Notes under the pieces: generated by a model
The model's database searches: none
What the model was told of the DNA's origin: nothing
What the model saw: the letters and a program-made list of their open reading frames with translations, nothing else
Made by a program: the position numbers and the translations under genes
Shown here: positions 1 to 7,598 of the stretch, piece by piece
Numbering within the stretch: the first letter of the stretch is position 1
Layout: each line of letters begins with the position of its first letter
Assembly: GCA_030698395.1 (NCBI GenBank)
Contig: JAUYKW010000022.1
Span: 1 to 37,071, forward strand
DNA length: 37,071 nt
Origin: a bacterium
GTDB lineage: Bacteria > Patescibacteriota > Patescibacteriia > UBA9570
Reading direction: 5' to 3'

Positions 1-1424
1 CTTGCTTTTTGAATTCCTGAGGCCATCTGAGGTGCCACAACATCTAATAATTGAACATCATTTCTTGAAAAGGTTTCACCTGATAACTTTTGTGAAAGCA
101 CAAGTATGCTAACAAGCTGTTGATCTGTTGTAATAGGAACAATACAATAAATATTATTTGCCTCAAATAAAATCCTTATTTGTGTATATTTAATTAAAAT
201 GGACCGCTCATTTGCAAGCGCAACTTTACGATCTAACTCATCAAGCAGAAGCACTGAATCCGTCTTCATAAGCTCAGACACTAAGTACGAGTTTGCTGAT
301 ATTGATATTGAATTATCTTTATTCCCACTTACTGTATATGGCACATATACATCATCTTTTGGCAAGAGAACCCTTACAGATTCAATACGTAAATCCCGTT
401 GCAGAGTTATACTAAATCTGCTTATCAAGCCAGTCAGTTGAATTTCTTCATTAATCACATCGGAAAGTTCCTTTGTAACAACAGGATAATTAATTGCTGC
501 TTTAAAAAATATTTTATCTGTAACCTTTGCTAATAAACTCTTTGCTGGATCTAGTATTAAAACGACAAAAAGAGATGAGAGAATTAAAATGCCGATCTGT
601 ATAATTTGTGATTCACTGGAAAAATATGTCGAAGTTAAAAATGTAACCAATACAAAAAGTGCTGAGATAAGCACACTTAATATCGTGTACGCTATTGAAC
701 GAGATAGTACAAAACGAATTTCTAATAATCTCAGCTTTATTATAGTATACGCAGTTAATCCTAAAAAAATCAAAGTATATAGTGGTGAAAAAGATACAAA
801 AGTTGCATCAGAAATTAACGCCACAGGAAGAACTAAGGTAAATAAAATCAAACTAAACATTAAAATGATTCCTAATAAAATAAAACTAATCTGCATACGT
901 GCTACACCAGTTGCTTTTTTCAATTTAATAATCAATAAACGCACCGAAGAACTGATGGAAATAATTACATAAAGAACAAAAATAGGAAGGCCATACCCAG
1001 GAACAGGAGATGGAAAATTATCAACCAGATCAATCGACGTAAATGCATAAGGTGAAATAGTTACAAGCATAACTAATCCAGTAATAGACAAAATAACTAT
1101 TAAGTTACCCATGCCAATATCAAACTTACCTTTGGGGATAGAATATGAAAAAAAATATACAAATAAACAAAGTGGTACGGCAAAAAATATTGTTAATCTG
1201 ATCCATATAAGACTTGTACTAACAAAAACTGACAACAATGAAGCATAAGATACAAACAACCATAAAAATATTATTATACTCAATAGAAAAAATATCCTAT
1301 TTGATGCACCCTTTGGGTTGTGTTTCAAAACCAAATAACCTAACCATAAATTAGCTAGCCCAGTACTAACAAATAAAAAGAAACCTACAGATGATATTGA
1401 CTGTGTTAAAACGAGTAGATCCAT
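1..1424 (-). CDS. Sensor histidine kinase, N-terminal part (7TM + GAF), truncated by window edge
   Basis: Reading the minus strand from the ATG at 1424 gives an uninterrupted frame of 474 codons that leaves the window without a stop, so the ORF track omits it; the plus-strand ORFs at 199 and 589 are its shadows. The protein starts MDLLVLTQSISSVGFF and has about eight hydrophobic helices over residues 1-290, laid out like the N-terminal 7TM region found in many bacterial sensor kinases. A soluble stretch follows, from about residue 310 to the edge, containing a GAF-like segment ('NNIYCIVPITTDQQLVSILVLSQKLSG', and 'FSRNDVQLLDVVAPQMASGI'). This is the usual order ahead of HisKA and HATPase_c domains, which would lie to the left of the window. 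The ligand cannot be read from sequence. No response regulator is visible beside it. The kinase call rests on architecture only because the catalytic core is outside the window. Confidence 0.75.
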   Translation of the reverse strand, partial: MDLLVLTQSISSVGFFLFVSTGLANLWLGYLVLKHNPKGASNRIFFLLSIIIFLWLFVSYASLLSVFVSTSLIWIRLTIFFAVPLCLFVYFFSYSIPKGKFDIGMGNLIVILSITGLVMLVTISPYAFTSIDLVDNFPSPVPGYGLPIFVLYVIISISSSVRLLIIKLKKATGVARMQISFILLGIILMFSLILFTLVLPVALISDATFVSFSPLYTLIFLGLTAYTIIKLRLLEIRFVLSRSIAYTILSVLISALFVLVTFLTSTYFSSESQIIQIGILILSSLFVVLILDPAKSLLAKVTDKIFFKAAINYPVVTKELSDVINEEIQLTGLISRFSITLQRDLRIESVRVLLPKDDVYVPYTVSGNKDNSISISANSYLVSELMKTDSVLLLDELDRKVALANERSILIKYTQIRILFEANNIYCIVPITTDQQLVSILVLSQKLSGETFSRNDVQLLDVVAPQMASGIQKA

Positions 1425-1749
1425 TTATTTAATTCTATTTTTTTAGTTGTTATTATTAAGTGTAATGCCCAGTACACACATTGCCTTCACTGTTATGTCA
1501 ACAAAGCTATTCATCGGCCAACCACTGTTATGCCTTAACAATTTTGTAAGTACGTGCCTCAGTCTTATTAAACAACATTAAACCCATTACTTACTCTATG
1601 AACTTAAAAACTCAGTCTTTAATGGCAAACTCCTCAACAGATCTAGCATATCAAATTTACCACCCTTAGACAATACCTTACTTGCAGTAGAAACAAATCA
1701 ATTATTCACTGTAGATAAGAAAGCATGAATAATGTTAAAAGCAAAGCAT

Positions 1750-2016
1750 TTATAATAATTGAAAAAAAATACGGTGATTTTTAACATTACAGATTTTGAA
1801 TCTTTTTTTATTTGCAACAGTTGATGTAGTGATAACATCATTGGTAAATGCTTTTACTAGCTCCAATTCAATAGCAATACGCAATGACTCAGATAATTCT
1901 TTGGTTAAAAACTTTATATTACATGGAGAAAGAGTGCATACATTATCTGATTTATAATTTACGTATTTTATAACCACTGAACAATCAAGTAAAAGAATAA
2001 TATTTTCTAATAGCAA
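1750..2016 (-). pseudogene. Weak 88-aa ORF, possible decayed gene remnant
   Basis: The listed start is a TTG. The same frame continues upstream through six sense codons to a TAA, and beyond that to an ATG at 2064 that encodes MSRRRSTVE, so an ATG-started frame would be interrupted after nine codons. The predicted protein is hydrophobic at its N-terminus ('ENIILLLDCSVVIK') and has a helical middle ('KELSESLRIAIELELVKAF'). I recognise no family. It may be chance coding in AT-rich DNA or the remnant of a broken gene. Confidence 0.2.
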
Positions 2017-2130
2017 AGTACAATCTAGTACTATTTACTCTACCGTCGATCTCCTCCTCGACATACTATCTACAACACCAAGAGTAGTTGCATTTTGCAT
2101 TGTTTTAACTAAAATAACACTAAACATAGC

Positions 2131-2149
2131 ATTGTATAAAGTATACAAT
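2131..2149. repeat. 19-bp palindrome downstream of PaaK-like operon
   Basis: ATTGTATAAAGTATACAAT is a perfect inverted repeat with 8-bp arms and a 3-base centre, 27 bases past the stop codon of the PaaK-like gene. On the minus strand no T-tract follows, so it is not a classic terminator for that operon. It could be a protein-binding site or a weak transcript end. Confidence 0.4.
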
Positions 2150-2175
2150 AAAACGTTTTTGTAATAAAAGAAAAA

Positions 2176-3699
2176 TTACTTAATATTTTCTTGCTTCTTA
2201 ACCCATTTCTGTTTAACTCCCGACTTAAAGTATGCTGGATCCTCATAACGCCAAAACTTAAGTCTAGGTACTGCCCGATCTTTTAAATAAGTATGCAGTT
2301 CTTTATATTCTGCATTACGCTCATACAAATTAGTCATTATATTTTTTAACAACGACTCTTCTAACTCAACTGTTTTTTCAACATCTTGTTTAAGTTCAAC
2401 ATTAACTTCAAGATATTGATCATGATTATCATCAAATTTTGTTTCAAGCGTAAATTTACCGGTCACAAAATCTAAAAATTCATTCTGCATCATAACTTCA
2501 CGAATATTTTCAGGATAGATTTGCAGACCATATAAGGTTGTAACAAAATCACTTCTCTCAAAAAGATACACAAACGGCAATTTCCTTATACTTTCACTAA
2601 TGCCTAGTTCATCAGCCTTCTTTTCGGCATCTACACCAATTTCATCCAATGCTTTAGTTGCGTCATCATAAGAAAAAATACCTCCTTGATCTCCTATTGC
2701 ATATCTAATAAGAGGAATAGCGTTGTCACCTGTTAATAGTAGTTCTCCATCAGCAGCTTCGAAATTAATAAATAGTGGATTATATTGTGCTAATGTTGGA
2801 GTCTTATGCGTAGCAGAAAATAGGTTAGAAAACAACTCATCATTTTTCAATGCTAATGATCTGAGAAAGATAGTAAATGGAGTTTCCGAACCCATAGCTC
2901 CTAAATCAGCAGAACCGTAGATATTCATTGTATCTAAATACTTGTTCTTTACATGAGCAGTATCAGATAAATAATCTCTAAATTGATCATTAAACCCTTC
3001 AGCTGCAAATAAAAGGCGTAAGTTTAGTATTTCCAAATTTATACCCTTGCTTACTGCTTCATCAATAATATCTTTAACAAAAGGAGGGTAACCAATTAAA
3101 ATTGTCTGCGCATAATTTGGCGCCAACTTTGTTAATGTATTAAGTATCTGTTGCTTATTAATTCCTGGCGTAATAATAGACATAGAATAATCACCCTCAA
3201 AACCAGCAATTTCAAAGGCCTTATACGTTATTAACCCACCAATCCAAACCCCCATACTAAAACCATTTATAACAAGAATAGGTCCAGAATTACCATGAGA
3301 CGAATTATCGATAAATTCACGCAACATAACAGAATATTGCCAATCTAATTGCATGGTTCTTTTAAAATAGAATGGTTCACCAGTTGAGCCAGAAGTTGAA
3401 GTTATGACCGACACTCCATCCATTTTTCCATCCCAACCCAATGCCTCCATTGGATATTGCTTAAGATAGGTTTTTTTATCCATAATAGGCAAAGTCTGAA
3501 AATCTTCCCACGTCCTAATCTGTCCTACTTTAACATCATTTCTCTGTAAAAAATCTTTATATGCAGGTACTCGCTTTGCAGCTTCATGAAAAATCTTAAG
3601 AGCGCGCTCTCTACCTTTCTCTACCCAAATATCACTATTCCAACTTTGTGTAACTTTCCGGATTTCTTCTGCTGAATATGATTCTAAAATATTGGACAC
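2176..3699 (-). CDS. PaaK/LuxE-like carboxylate adenylate-forming enzyme
   Basis: A 507-residue protein of the phenylacetate-CoA ligase (PaaK) branch of the adenylate-forming (ANL) superfamily, which activates a carboxylate with ATP for transfer to CoA or another acceptor. The phosphate-binding loop STSGSTGEPF lies near residue 102. The motif YGSADLGAMGSETP sits near 265, IRYAIGDQG near 335, and LYGLQIYPENIREVM, typical of the PaaK hinge and C-terminal domain, near 393. A Lys-rich C-terminus (GVKQKWVKK) fits the usual catalytic-lysine region. The start is GTG at 3699, ten bases after the dehydrogenase stop, making this the last gene of a four-gene operon. It is longer than typical PaaK (about 430-440 aa), with extra sequence between motifs. 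The substrate cannot be deduced. Given the upstream amino-acid dehydrogenase, a keto acid or amino-acid-derived acid is a reasonable guess. Confidence 0.85.
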   Translation of the reverse strand: MSNILESYSAEEIRKVTQSWNSDIWVEKGRERALKIFHEAAKRVPAYKDFLQRNDVKVGQIRTWEDFQTLPIMDKKTYLKQYPMEALGWDGKMDGVSVITSTSGSTGEPFYFKRTMQLDWQYSVMLREFIDNSSHGNSGPILVINGFSMGVWIGGLITYKAFEIAGFEGDYSMSIITPGINKQQILNTLTKLAPNYAQTILIGYPPFVKDIIDEAVSKGINLEILNLRLLFAAEGFNDQFRDYLSDTAHVKNKYLDTMNIYGSADLGAMGSETPFTIFLRSLALKNDELFSNLFSATHKTPTLAQYNPLFINFEAADGELLLTGDNAIPLIRYAIGDQGGIFSYDDATKALDEIGVDAEKKADELGISESIRKLPFVYLFERSDFVTTLYGLQIYPENIREVMMQNEFLDFVTGKFTLETKFDDNHDQYLEVNVELKQDVEKTVELEESLLKNIMTNLYERNAEYKELHTYLKDRAVPRLKFWRYEDPAYFKSGVKQKWVKKQENIK

Positions 3700-3709
3700 A
3701 ATACTATAA

Positions 3710-4759
3710 TTATAAAAAAATTGATTCTGCTAATTGATCAGCTACATAACTAGTTGAACGATTCTGCTCACGAGCAAGTTGACTAATTTTTTTAACTGTC
3801 TCATGCACACCATCAATTCGTTTTAAAACTCGAACTTTATTATAGCCACCTTCCTCTAATTCATCAACAACGTTAATTAATCCACCACAATTAGCAACAT
3901 AATCAACAATATATAAAATATTTTTCTCAAACAAACTTTCACCAACCTCTTTCTTGCTTAATTGTCTATTTGCCGCACCACAAATTATCTTAGCTTTCAT
4001 TTGAGAAACATCATCTAAACTTAACTCATTACTTAACGCACAAGGAGCATAAATATCTATATCCAATTGTTTAATCTTATCATTGTCTACAGGTATTACA
4101 GTAGGCACAAGTTGTAATAATTTCTGAATTGCATCTTCTTTAATGTCAGATACATAAATCTCAGACTTATCATTACTTAATAAACGTGCTAATTCACCTC
4201 CGACCTTACCTACACCCTTAATTGCAATCTTTTTTCCACTTAAATCACTCGAACCATCAAGTTCCATCACTGCCGTTTGCATAGAATAATAAGTACTCAA
4301 TGAAGCATATGGTGAAGGATCGCCTGCTTTTTCACTATGTCCAATAAAAAACGGACATGTTTTAAGCATATACTGAACATCGGCTTCGCTAATCCCAACA
4401 TCTTCGCCAGTATAAAATTGTCCATCAAGATAATTTATCACTTCAGCATAAGCTGATAACAACTCTGGAGTCTTAATTTTGTCAGGATCACCCATTATAA
4501 CTGCTTTCCCACCACCGTAAGGTACTCCAGAGATAGCACACTTATATGTCATCGCCTTGGACAAACCAAGTACATCTGCTAAAGCTTCGTCTTCAGATGC
4601 ATAAGGAAACATACGTGTTCCACCAACTGCTGGTCCTAAATTTGTATTATGAATAGCAAGAAAACCAATTAACCCACTAGCCTCATCAGTAAATTTAATA
4701 ACCTTTTCATGATTTGAAAATTCTTCCAAAGCTATATTGTCTAAATTTGTTATATTCAT
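3710..4759 (-). CDS. Leucine/valine dehydrogenase-like (Glu/Leu/Phe/Val dehydrogenase family)
   Basis: A 349-residue cytosolic enzyme of the amino-acid dehydrogenase family that interconverts a hydrophobic amino acid and its 2-oxo acid using NAD(P)+, releasing or fixing ammonia. Family signatures are complete: GPAVGGTRM near residue 43, the catalytic-lysine block LSKAMTYK (Lys73) followed by GVPYGGGKAVI (Lys85), YTGEDVGISEADV near 116, and the Rossmann fingerprint KGVGKVGGELA near 181. Length matches leucine dehydrogenases (about 350-365 aa) rather than glutamate dehydrogenases (over 400). It lies 3 bp after the ThiF-like gene and 10 bp before the ligase, so all are very likely co-transcribed. 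The leucine/valine preference is inferred from length and motif similarity only. In this setting it may supply or consume a branched keto acid for the neighbouring adenylating enzymes. Confidence 0.88.
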   Translation of the reverse strand: MNITNLDNIALEEFSNHEKVIKFTDEASGLIGFLAIHNTNLGPAVGGTRMFPYASEDEALADVLGLSKAMTYKCAISGVPYGGGKAVIMGDPDKIKTPELLSAYAEVINYLDGQFYTGEDVGISEADVQYMLKTCPFFIGHSEKAGDPSPYASLSTYYSMQTAVMELDGSSDLSGKKIAIKGVGKVGGELARLLSNDKSEIYVSDIKEDAIQKLLQLVPTVIPVDNDKIKQLDIDIYAPCALSNELSLDDVSQMKAKIICGAANRQLSKKEVGESLFEKNILYIVDYVANCGGLINVVDELEEGGYNKVRVLKRIDGVHETVKKISQLAREQNRSTSYVADQLAESIFL

Positions 4760-4762
4760 AAT

Positions 4763-5875
4763 CTATATAATTTGATCCATGTTAAATGTATACCTTCCGG
4801 ACGGAACATCCTTTTTATTTAAAATGCCCCTGATAAAATAAGTTAAGACTGCTCCACGCAATAAAGAACACTCTGCAAGTTGTGGTATACCAATAATACT
4901 CTTGCCTATTGCATCGAATGATTCTTTTAATCTATCAACTAAATACTCCTCTCCAACAAAATCCTTGCATAATTGTGTGAACTCTTTTAAATCAGATTTC
5001 TTAAACGCCGGTGAAATAATTTTCTTCATTACATCTGGTTTCAAATGCCCATTTAATATTTCTAAATCGACCTCTATATCATAACGTTCAATATCAATAA
5101 TAATATTTGAACCATTACCAGTAACCATAATTACTGGAATCTTATTTTCTTTTGCCAATTCACGTATTTTAATCTTCAACTTGAGTGCATCCATCTCTTC
5201 CACAATAATATCCAATTTAGGTTCTAATAAAAATTTTTCAATATTTTCTTCATTGAGACCGCTGTCAAAAATATCTATATTGCCATATGGATTTATTTCA
5301 TATACCTGCTGTGCTGTTAATGTTGCTTTGTTAATACCAATGTTACTAATACTTGCACGAAATCGATTTAAGTTCGACATCGAAAACTCATCATTATCGG
5401 CAAACTTCATATTTTCACAACCTCCTTCTAGAGCAACACACGTGGCAGCTGAATTTCCTACATTAAGTCCAACAAAACCAACTAGTGAATTTTTAAAAAC
5501 ATCTTGTTCTTCCTGCGTAATTAACAATTTGTTTCTAGATGTATGTAACTCATAATAATCTCGTTCATCAAGAATATGTACTAATTTTCCTGTCCACGGA
5601 AAATAAACCCATTTACCATCATAAAGTTTTACTTTAGATTTAGAATTATTCTCTTTTACTTCTGCCTTTAATGCATGTGGATTACGAATTAATACTAATT
5701 CATCGAACTGCGATTGATATGAATCAATTACGTTTCTAACTTTACCGGCTTCGATAAGCTCATCAACCTTTTTTTGGTCACCTTCTATAGACAAATCAAA
5801 TATTAACGGTTCAACTAATGAGGAATCATTATCTTTAATTGATAACTCTTGTAACCTCTCAAATAATATATTCAT
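4763..5875 (-). CDS. ThiF/E1-like adenylyltransferase-family protein (MoeY-like half)
   Basis: A 370-residue protein with a ThiF/MoeB/E1-type nucleotide-binding domain over about residues 125-265, preceded by a 120-residue N-terminal extension. Visible motifs are GFVGLNVGNSAA near 133 (a variant of the glycine-rich loop), FADNDEFSMSNLNR near 158-171, INKATLTAQQ near 181, NPYG near 195, and an acidic-hydrophobic segment (DIIVEEMDAL) near 222. No CxxC zinc pairs are seen, and the usual E1 transfer cysteine is not obvious. The GLxVGxSxA loop resembles, from memory, the ThiF part of mycobacterial Rv1355c (MoeY), in which a ThiF-like domain is fused to a nitroreductase-like domain. Here the nitroreductase-like gene lies 5 bp upstream, so the pair may be the split version. 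ThiF-like proteins adenylate a carboxyl group of a peptide or protein; the target here is unknown. Confidence 0.8.
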   Translation of the reverse strand: MNILFERLQELSIKDNDSSLVEPLIFDLSIEGDQKKVDELIEAGKVRNVIDSYQSQFDELVLIRNPHALKAEVKENNSKSKVKLYDGKWVYFPWTGKLVHILDERDYYELHTSRNKLLITQEEQDVFKNSLVGFVGLNVGNSAATCVALEGGCENMKFADNDEFSMSNLNRFRASISNIGINKATLTAQQVYEINPYGNIDIFDSGLNEENIEKFLLEPKLDIIVEEMDALKLKIKIRELAKENKIPVIMVTGNGSNIIIDIERYDIEVDLEILNGHLKPDVMKKIISPAFKKSDLKEFTQLCKDFVGEEYLVDRLKESFDAIGKSIIGIPQLAECSLLRGAVLTYFIRGILNKKDVPSGRYTFNMDQII

Positions 5876-5880
5876 ATCTT

Positions 5881-6918
5881 CTATACAGTAACTAGCTTTG
5901 ACTTTACTGGATGCCTTGGTGAAAATGAATCTACTGAATCTGCATAACCCACTGCAAATATAAAATGTGGGATTTTTTCTCCACCAATCACATTCTTAAC
6001 TTTTTTATGTACATCGCCAATTTCAAGTGAAGCAACATAGATTGATGTATTGAGGCCATTTTTATTAAAAAATAACATTAATCTTTCTGCCAATCGCCCG
6101 CTATTCAACCAATCCTCCTTACTATTTGTATCACTGGTGATTACGCAAAGGTATGGTGCAGATGAAATGACATCAGAACATAGCTTTCCTATTTTGTTAC
6201 CAATATTAACACTACGAATAATATAAGGTAACACTACTGATAAAGGTGTATTAACGCCTAATGAATATCCAGGCATTCCAGCCCGTTTACTAGTAAAATT
6301 ACTATTAATCCATTGCGACATTTCTTTTCTAAATAAAGGATCACGATATGCTTCTTTTACCGCGTCTGCTGTTAACTGGGAAATATCATTTATTTTTGTT
6401 TTATCCCTTATAAATTTAATTTGCATTCCAGCCGTATTATTCAATTGCACTGCTTCTTCTAAAAAGCTTAAAGGAACATTTTTATCTTTATATATACTAC
6501 GACTATTAAATCTATTTTTTATAGCGTTAAACAATCCATGAGGATCCTTTTTTATATTATCTTCAGAATCGATAAAAGCAACTTCAGCAACAGTATTACC
6601 ACCTTCTTTTACGTACTTATAACTACTATAAATACCAAAATGTTTTGCGGCCACAATAATGTTTTCCAGACAACACCCTAAACTTATAAATAAATCTCTC
6701 TTTTGTGGATCCCCATAAACAATATTAATATCTTCATTATATTCGAGATAACATTTATTATCTTGAACTCTAAATAACCACGGCTGACTATTATGTGTCG
6801 AAGGAGCAAGAACGGCATAATTTAAAACGAACTCTATCTTATCATCTAGAGTACCTAATTTATTAAATTCAGATGAATCAAGAGCTCGAACTTGTTTTTC
6901 ACTCTCCTTTCTAGACAT
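5881..6918 (-). CDS. Nitroreductase-family FMN-binding protein
   Basis: A 345-residue protein of the nitroreductase/Acg-type flavoprotein superfamily. The N-terminal FMN-binding signature LNYAVLAPSTHNSQPW lies near residue 33, followed by LFISLGCCLENIIVAAKHFG near 75. The C-terminal part contains DWLNSGRLAERLMLFFNKNG near 270 and ends with a conserved-looking IFAVGYADSVDSFSPRHPV. It is longer than simple nitroreductases (about 200-220 aa) and closer to the duplicated Acg-like proteins. A good Shine-Dalgarno sequence (TTAGGAGTAAATG) fixes the start at 6918. It is the first gene of the four-gene operon, with a promoter and palindrome just upstream. Family members carry out flavin-dependent oxidation or reduction; in azole-forming peptide systems a related flavoprotein works with a ThiF-like partner, but no YcaO gene is present here. 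The substrate is unknown. Confidence 0.82.
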   Translation of the reverse strand: MSRKESEKQVRALDSSEFNKLGTLDDKIEFVLNYAVLAPSTHNSQPWLFRVQDNKCYLEYNEDINIVYGDPQKRDLFISLGCCLENIIVAAKHFGIYSSYKYVKEGGNTVAEVAFIDSEDNIKKDPHGLFNAIKNRFNSRSIYKDKNVPLSFLEEAVQLNNTAGMQIKFIRDKTKINDISQLTADAVKEAYRDPLFRKEMSQWINSNFTSKRAGMPGYSLGVNTPLSVVLPYIIRSVNIGNKIGKLCSDVISSAPYLCVITSDTNSKEDWLNSGRLAERLMLFFNKNGLNTSIYVASLEIGDVHKKVKNVIGGEKIPHFIFAVGYADSVDSFSPRHPVKSKLVTV

Positions 6919-6950
6919 TTACTCCTAATCCATTAATAATAGGCTAAATT

Positions 6951-6969
6951 TATCATACTAAATATGATA
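6951..6969. promoter_or_regulatory. Candidate operator palindrome upstream of nitroreductase operon
   Basis: TATCATACTAAATATGATA is a perfect inverted repeat with 7-bp arms and a 5-base centre. It begins 2 bases downstream of a perfect TATAAT -10 element on the minus strand, so it would overlap the transcription start of the operon. This is a classic repressor position. The ribbon-helix-helix protein encoded immediately upstream is an obvious candidate to bind it, but this is inference. Confidence 0.5.
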
Positions 6970-6971
6970 CC

Positions 6972-6999
6972 ATTATACTGATTAAAAAAAATAATGCAA
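6972..6999 (-). promoter_or_regulatory. Promoter of nitroreductase-ThiF-LeuDH-PaaK operon
   Basis: On the minus strand a perfect -10 TATAAT (6972-6977) follows a weak -35 TTGCAT (6994-6999) at 16-bp spacing. The leader to the ATG at 6918 would be about 47 bases and carries the palindrome and a good ribosome binding site. Confidence 0.5.
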
Positions 7000-7032
7000 T
7001 TCATTTAGTTTTAATAACTATTGCAATGAATT
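6984..7032 (-). terminator. AT-rich hairpin with T-tract after the regulator pair
   Basis: On the minus strand, inverted arms AATTCATT (7025-7032) and AATGAATT (6998-7005), with an inner AGTT/AACT pairing, are followed about 7 bases later by eight consecutive T. This looks like a weak intrinsic terminator for the gene pair ending at 7050, and its T-tract lies in the -35/-10 spacer of the next promoter. Confidence 0.4.
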
Positions 7033-7049
7033 AACATTATAAATTTTAC

Positions 7050-7598
7050 CTATTTTATACTTTTATTATAATCATCATCTGATTTTTTACTCTGCTTAAG
7101 AATTCCCCTAATAAATTCTGCTTTATTAATTTTTTTTGTCTCAGCAAGCCAAGTTAAGTAATTATCCAAGCTAGGTGTTAATCTTAACGTAAATTTTATA
7201 CTTGGAACCTCGCTCTCTTTATCTTCAATGACTTTTCGACTCAAAAAAATATGAATAACATCACTAATATTGGATTCCGTATATGATTTTATTTCTAATG
7301 ACTTTGGTATATTTTTTCGCCTTAGATGCGCCAAAATTTCTCTTGGTCTGTTATTTTTTTTATATAAACAAAGAGTCGGTTTCTGCAAAATTATTGCCTG
7401 AGCTAACACATAATGCATATCAGGAGACGTATCAGCAATATCAATAATTACCCCATCAACCCAATCAAGTACACTCAAAGCTTGTGGCTCTCCTACATAA
7501 ACATAAGCATCTTTAAAAGTTGTCCATACTTGGCAATTTTCATTTCGCGCAAAACTCGCAAAGTCTACACCAGTTTTATTAACAATAAATATTGTCAT
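7050..7598 (-). CDS. Nucleoside deoxyribosyltransferase/DNPH1-like domain fused to a ribbon-helix-helix domain
   Basis: A 182-residue two-domain protein. Residues 1-120 look like the small Rossmann-like fold of nucleoside 2-deoxyribosyltransferase and DNPH1: WVDGVIIDIADTSPDMHYV near 46-64, then QAIILQKPTLCLYKKN near 67. The usual catalytic Glu in the GxxYE motif appears replaced by Val64, so base hydrolysis or transfer is doubtful. Residues 133-170 (SIKFTLRLTPSLDNYLTWLA, then KKINKAEFIRGILKQ) match a ribbon-helix-helix DNA-binding domain: a strand followed by two helices. The start codon overlaps the upstream asparaginase-like gene's stop as ATGA, which implies translational coupling. I infer a transcription regulator whose N-terminal domain senses a nucleotide-like ligand. 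The operator candidate at 6951 is about 80 bp downstream of its stop. The domain calls are by motif reading only. Confidence 0.65.
   Translation of the reverse strand: MTIFIVNKTGVDFASFARNENCQVWTTFKDAYVYVGEPQALSVLDWVDGVIIDIADTSPDMHYVLAQAIILQKPTLCLYKKNNRPREILAHLRRKNIPKSLEIKSYTESNISDVIHIFLSRKVIEDKESEVPSIKFTLRLTPSLDNYLTWLAETKKINKAEFIRGILKQSKKSDDDYNKSIK

Larger units (their letters stand above)
1425..2175. other. Gene-poor 750-bp stretch
   Basis: No convincing gene is visible here. It is AT-rich, contains one weak minus-strand ORF (1750-2016, listed separately) and one perfect palindrome at 2131-2149. No tRNA-like or rRNA-like sequence was seen. It separates the sensor kinase from the end of the PaaK-like operon, so it probably holds the kinase promoter, though no clean -35/-10 pair was found. 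Confidence 0.5.

Noticed and set aside
199-972. Plus-strand ORFs of 80 and 127 aa
   Set aside because: They are shadows of the large minus-strand sensor kinase frame, which has clear membrane helices and a GAF-like part.
2176-6918. Azole-peptide (TOMM) biosynthetic cluster
   Set aside because: ThiF-like and nitroreductase-like partners are present, but there is no YcaO and no precursor peptide in the operon or its gaps.
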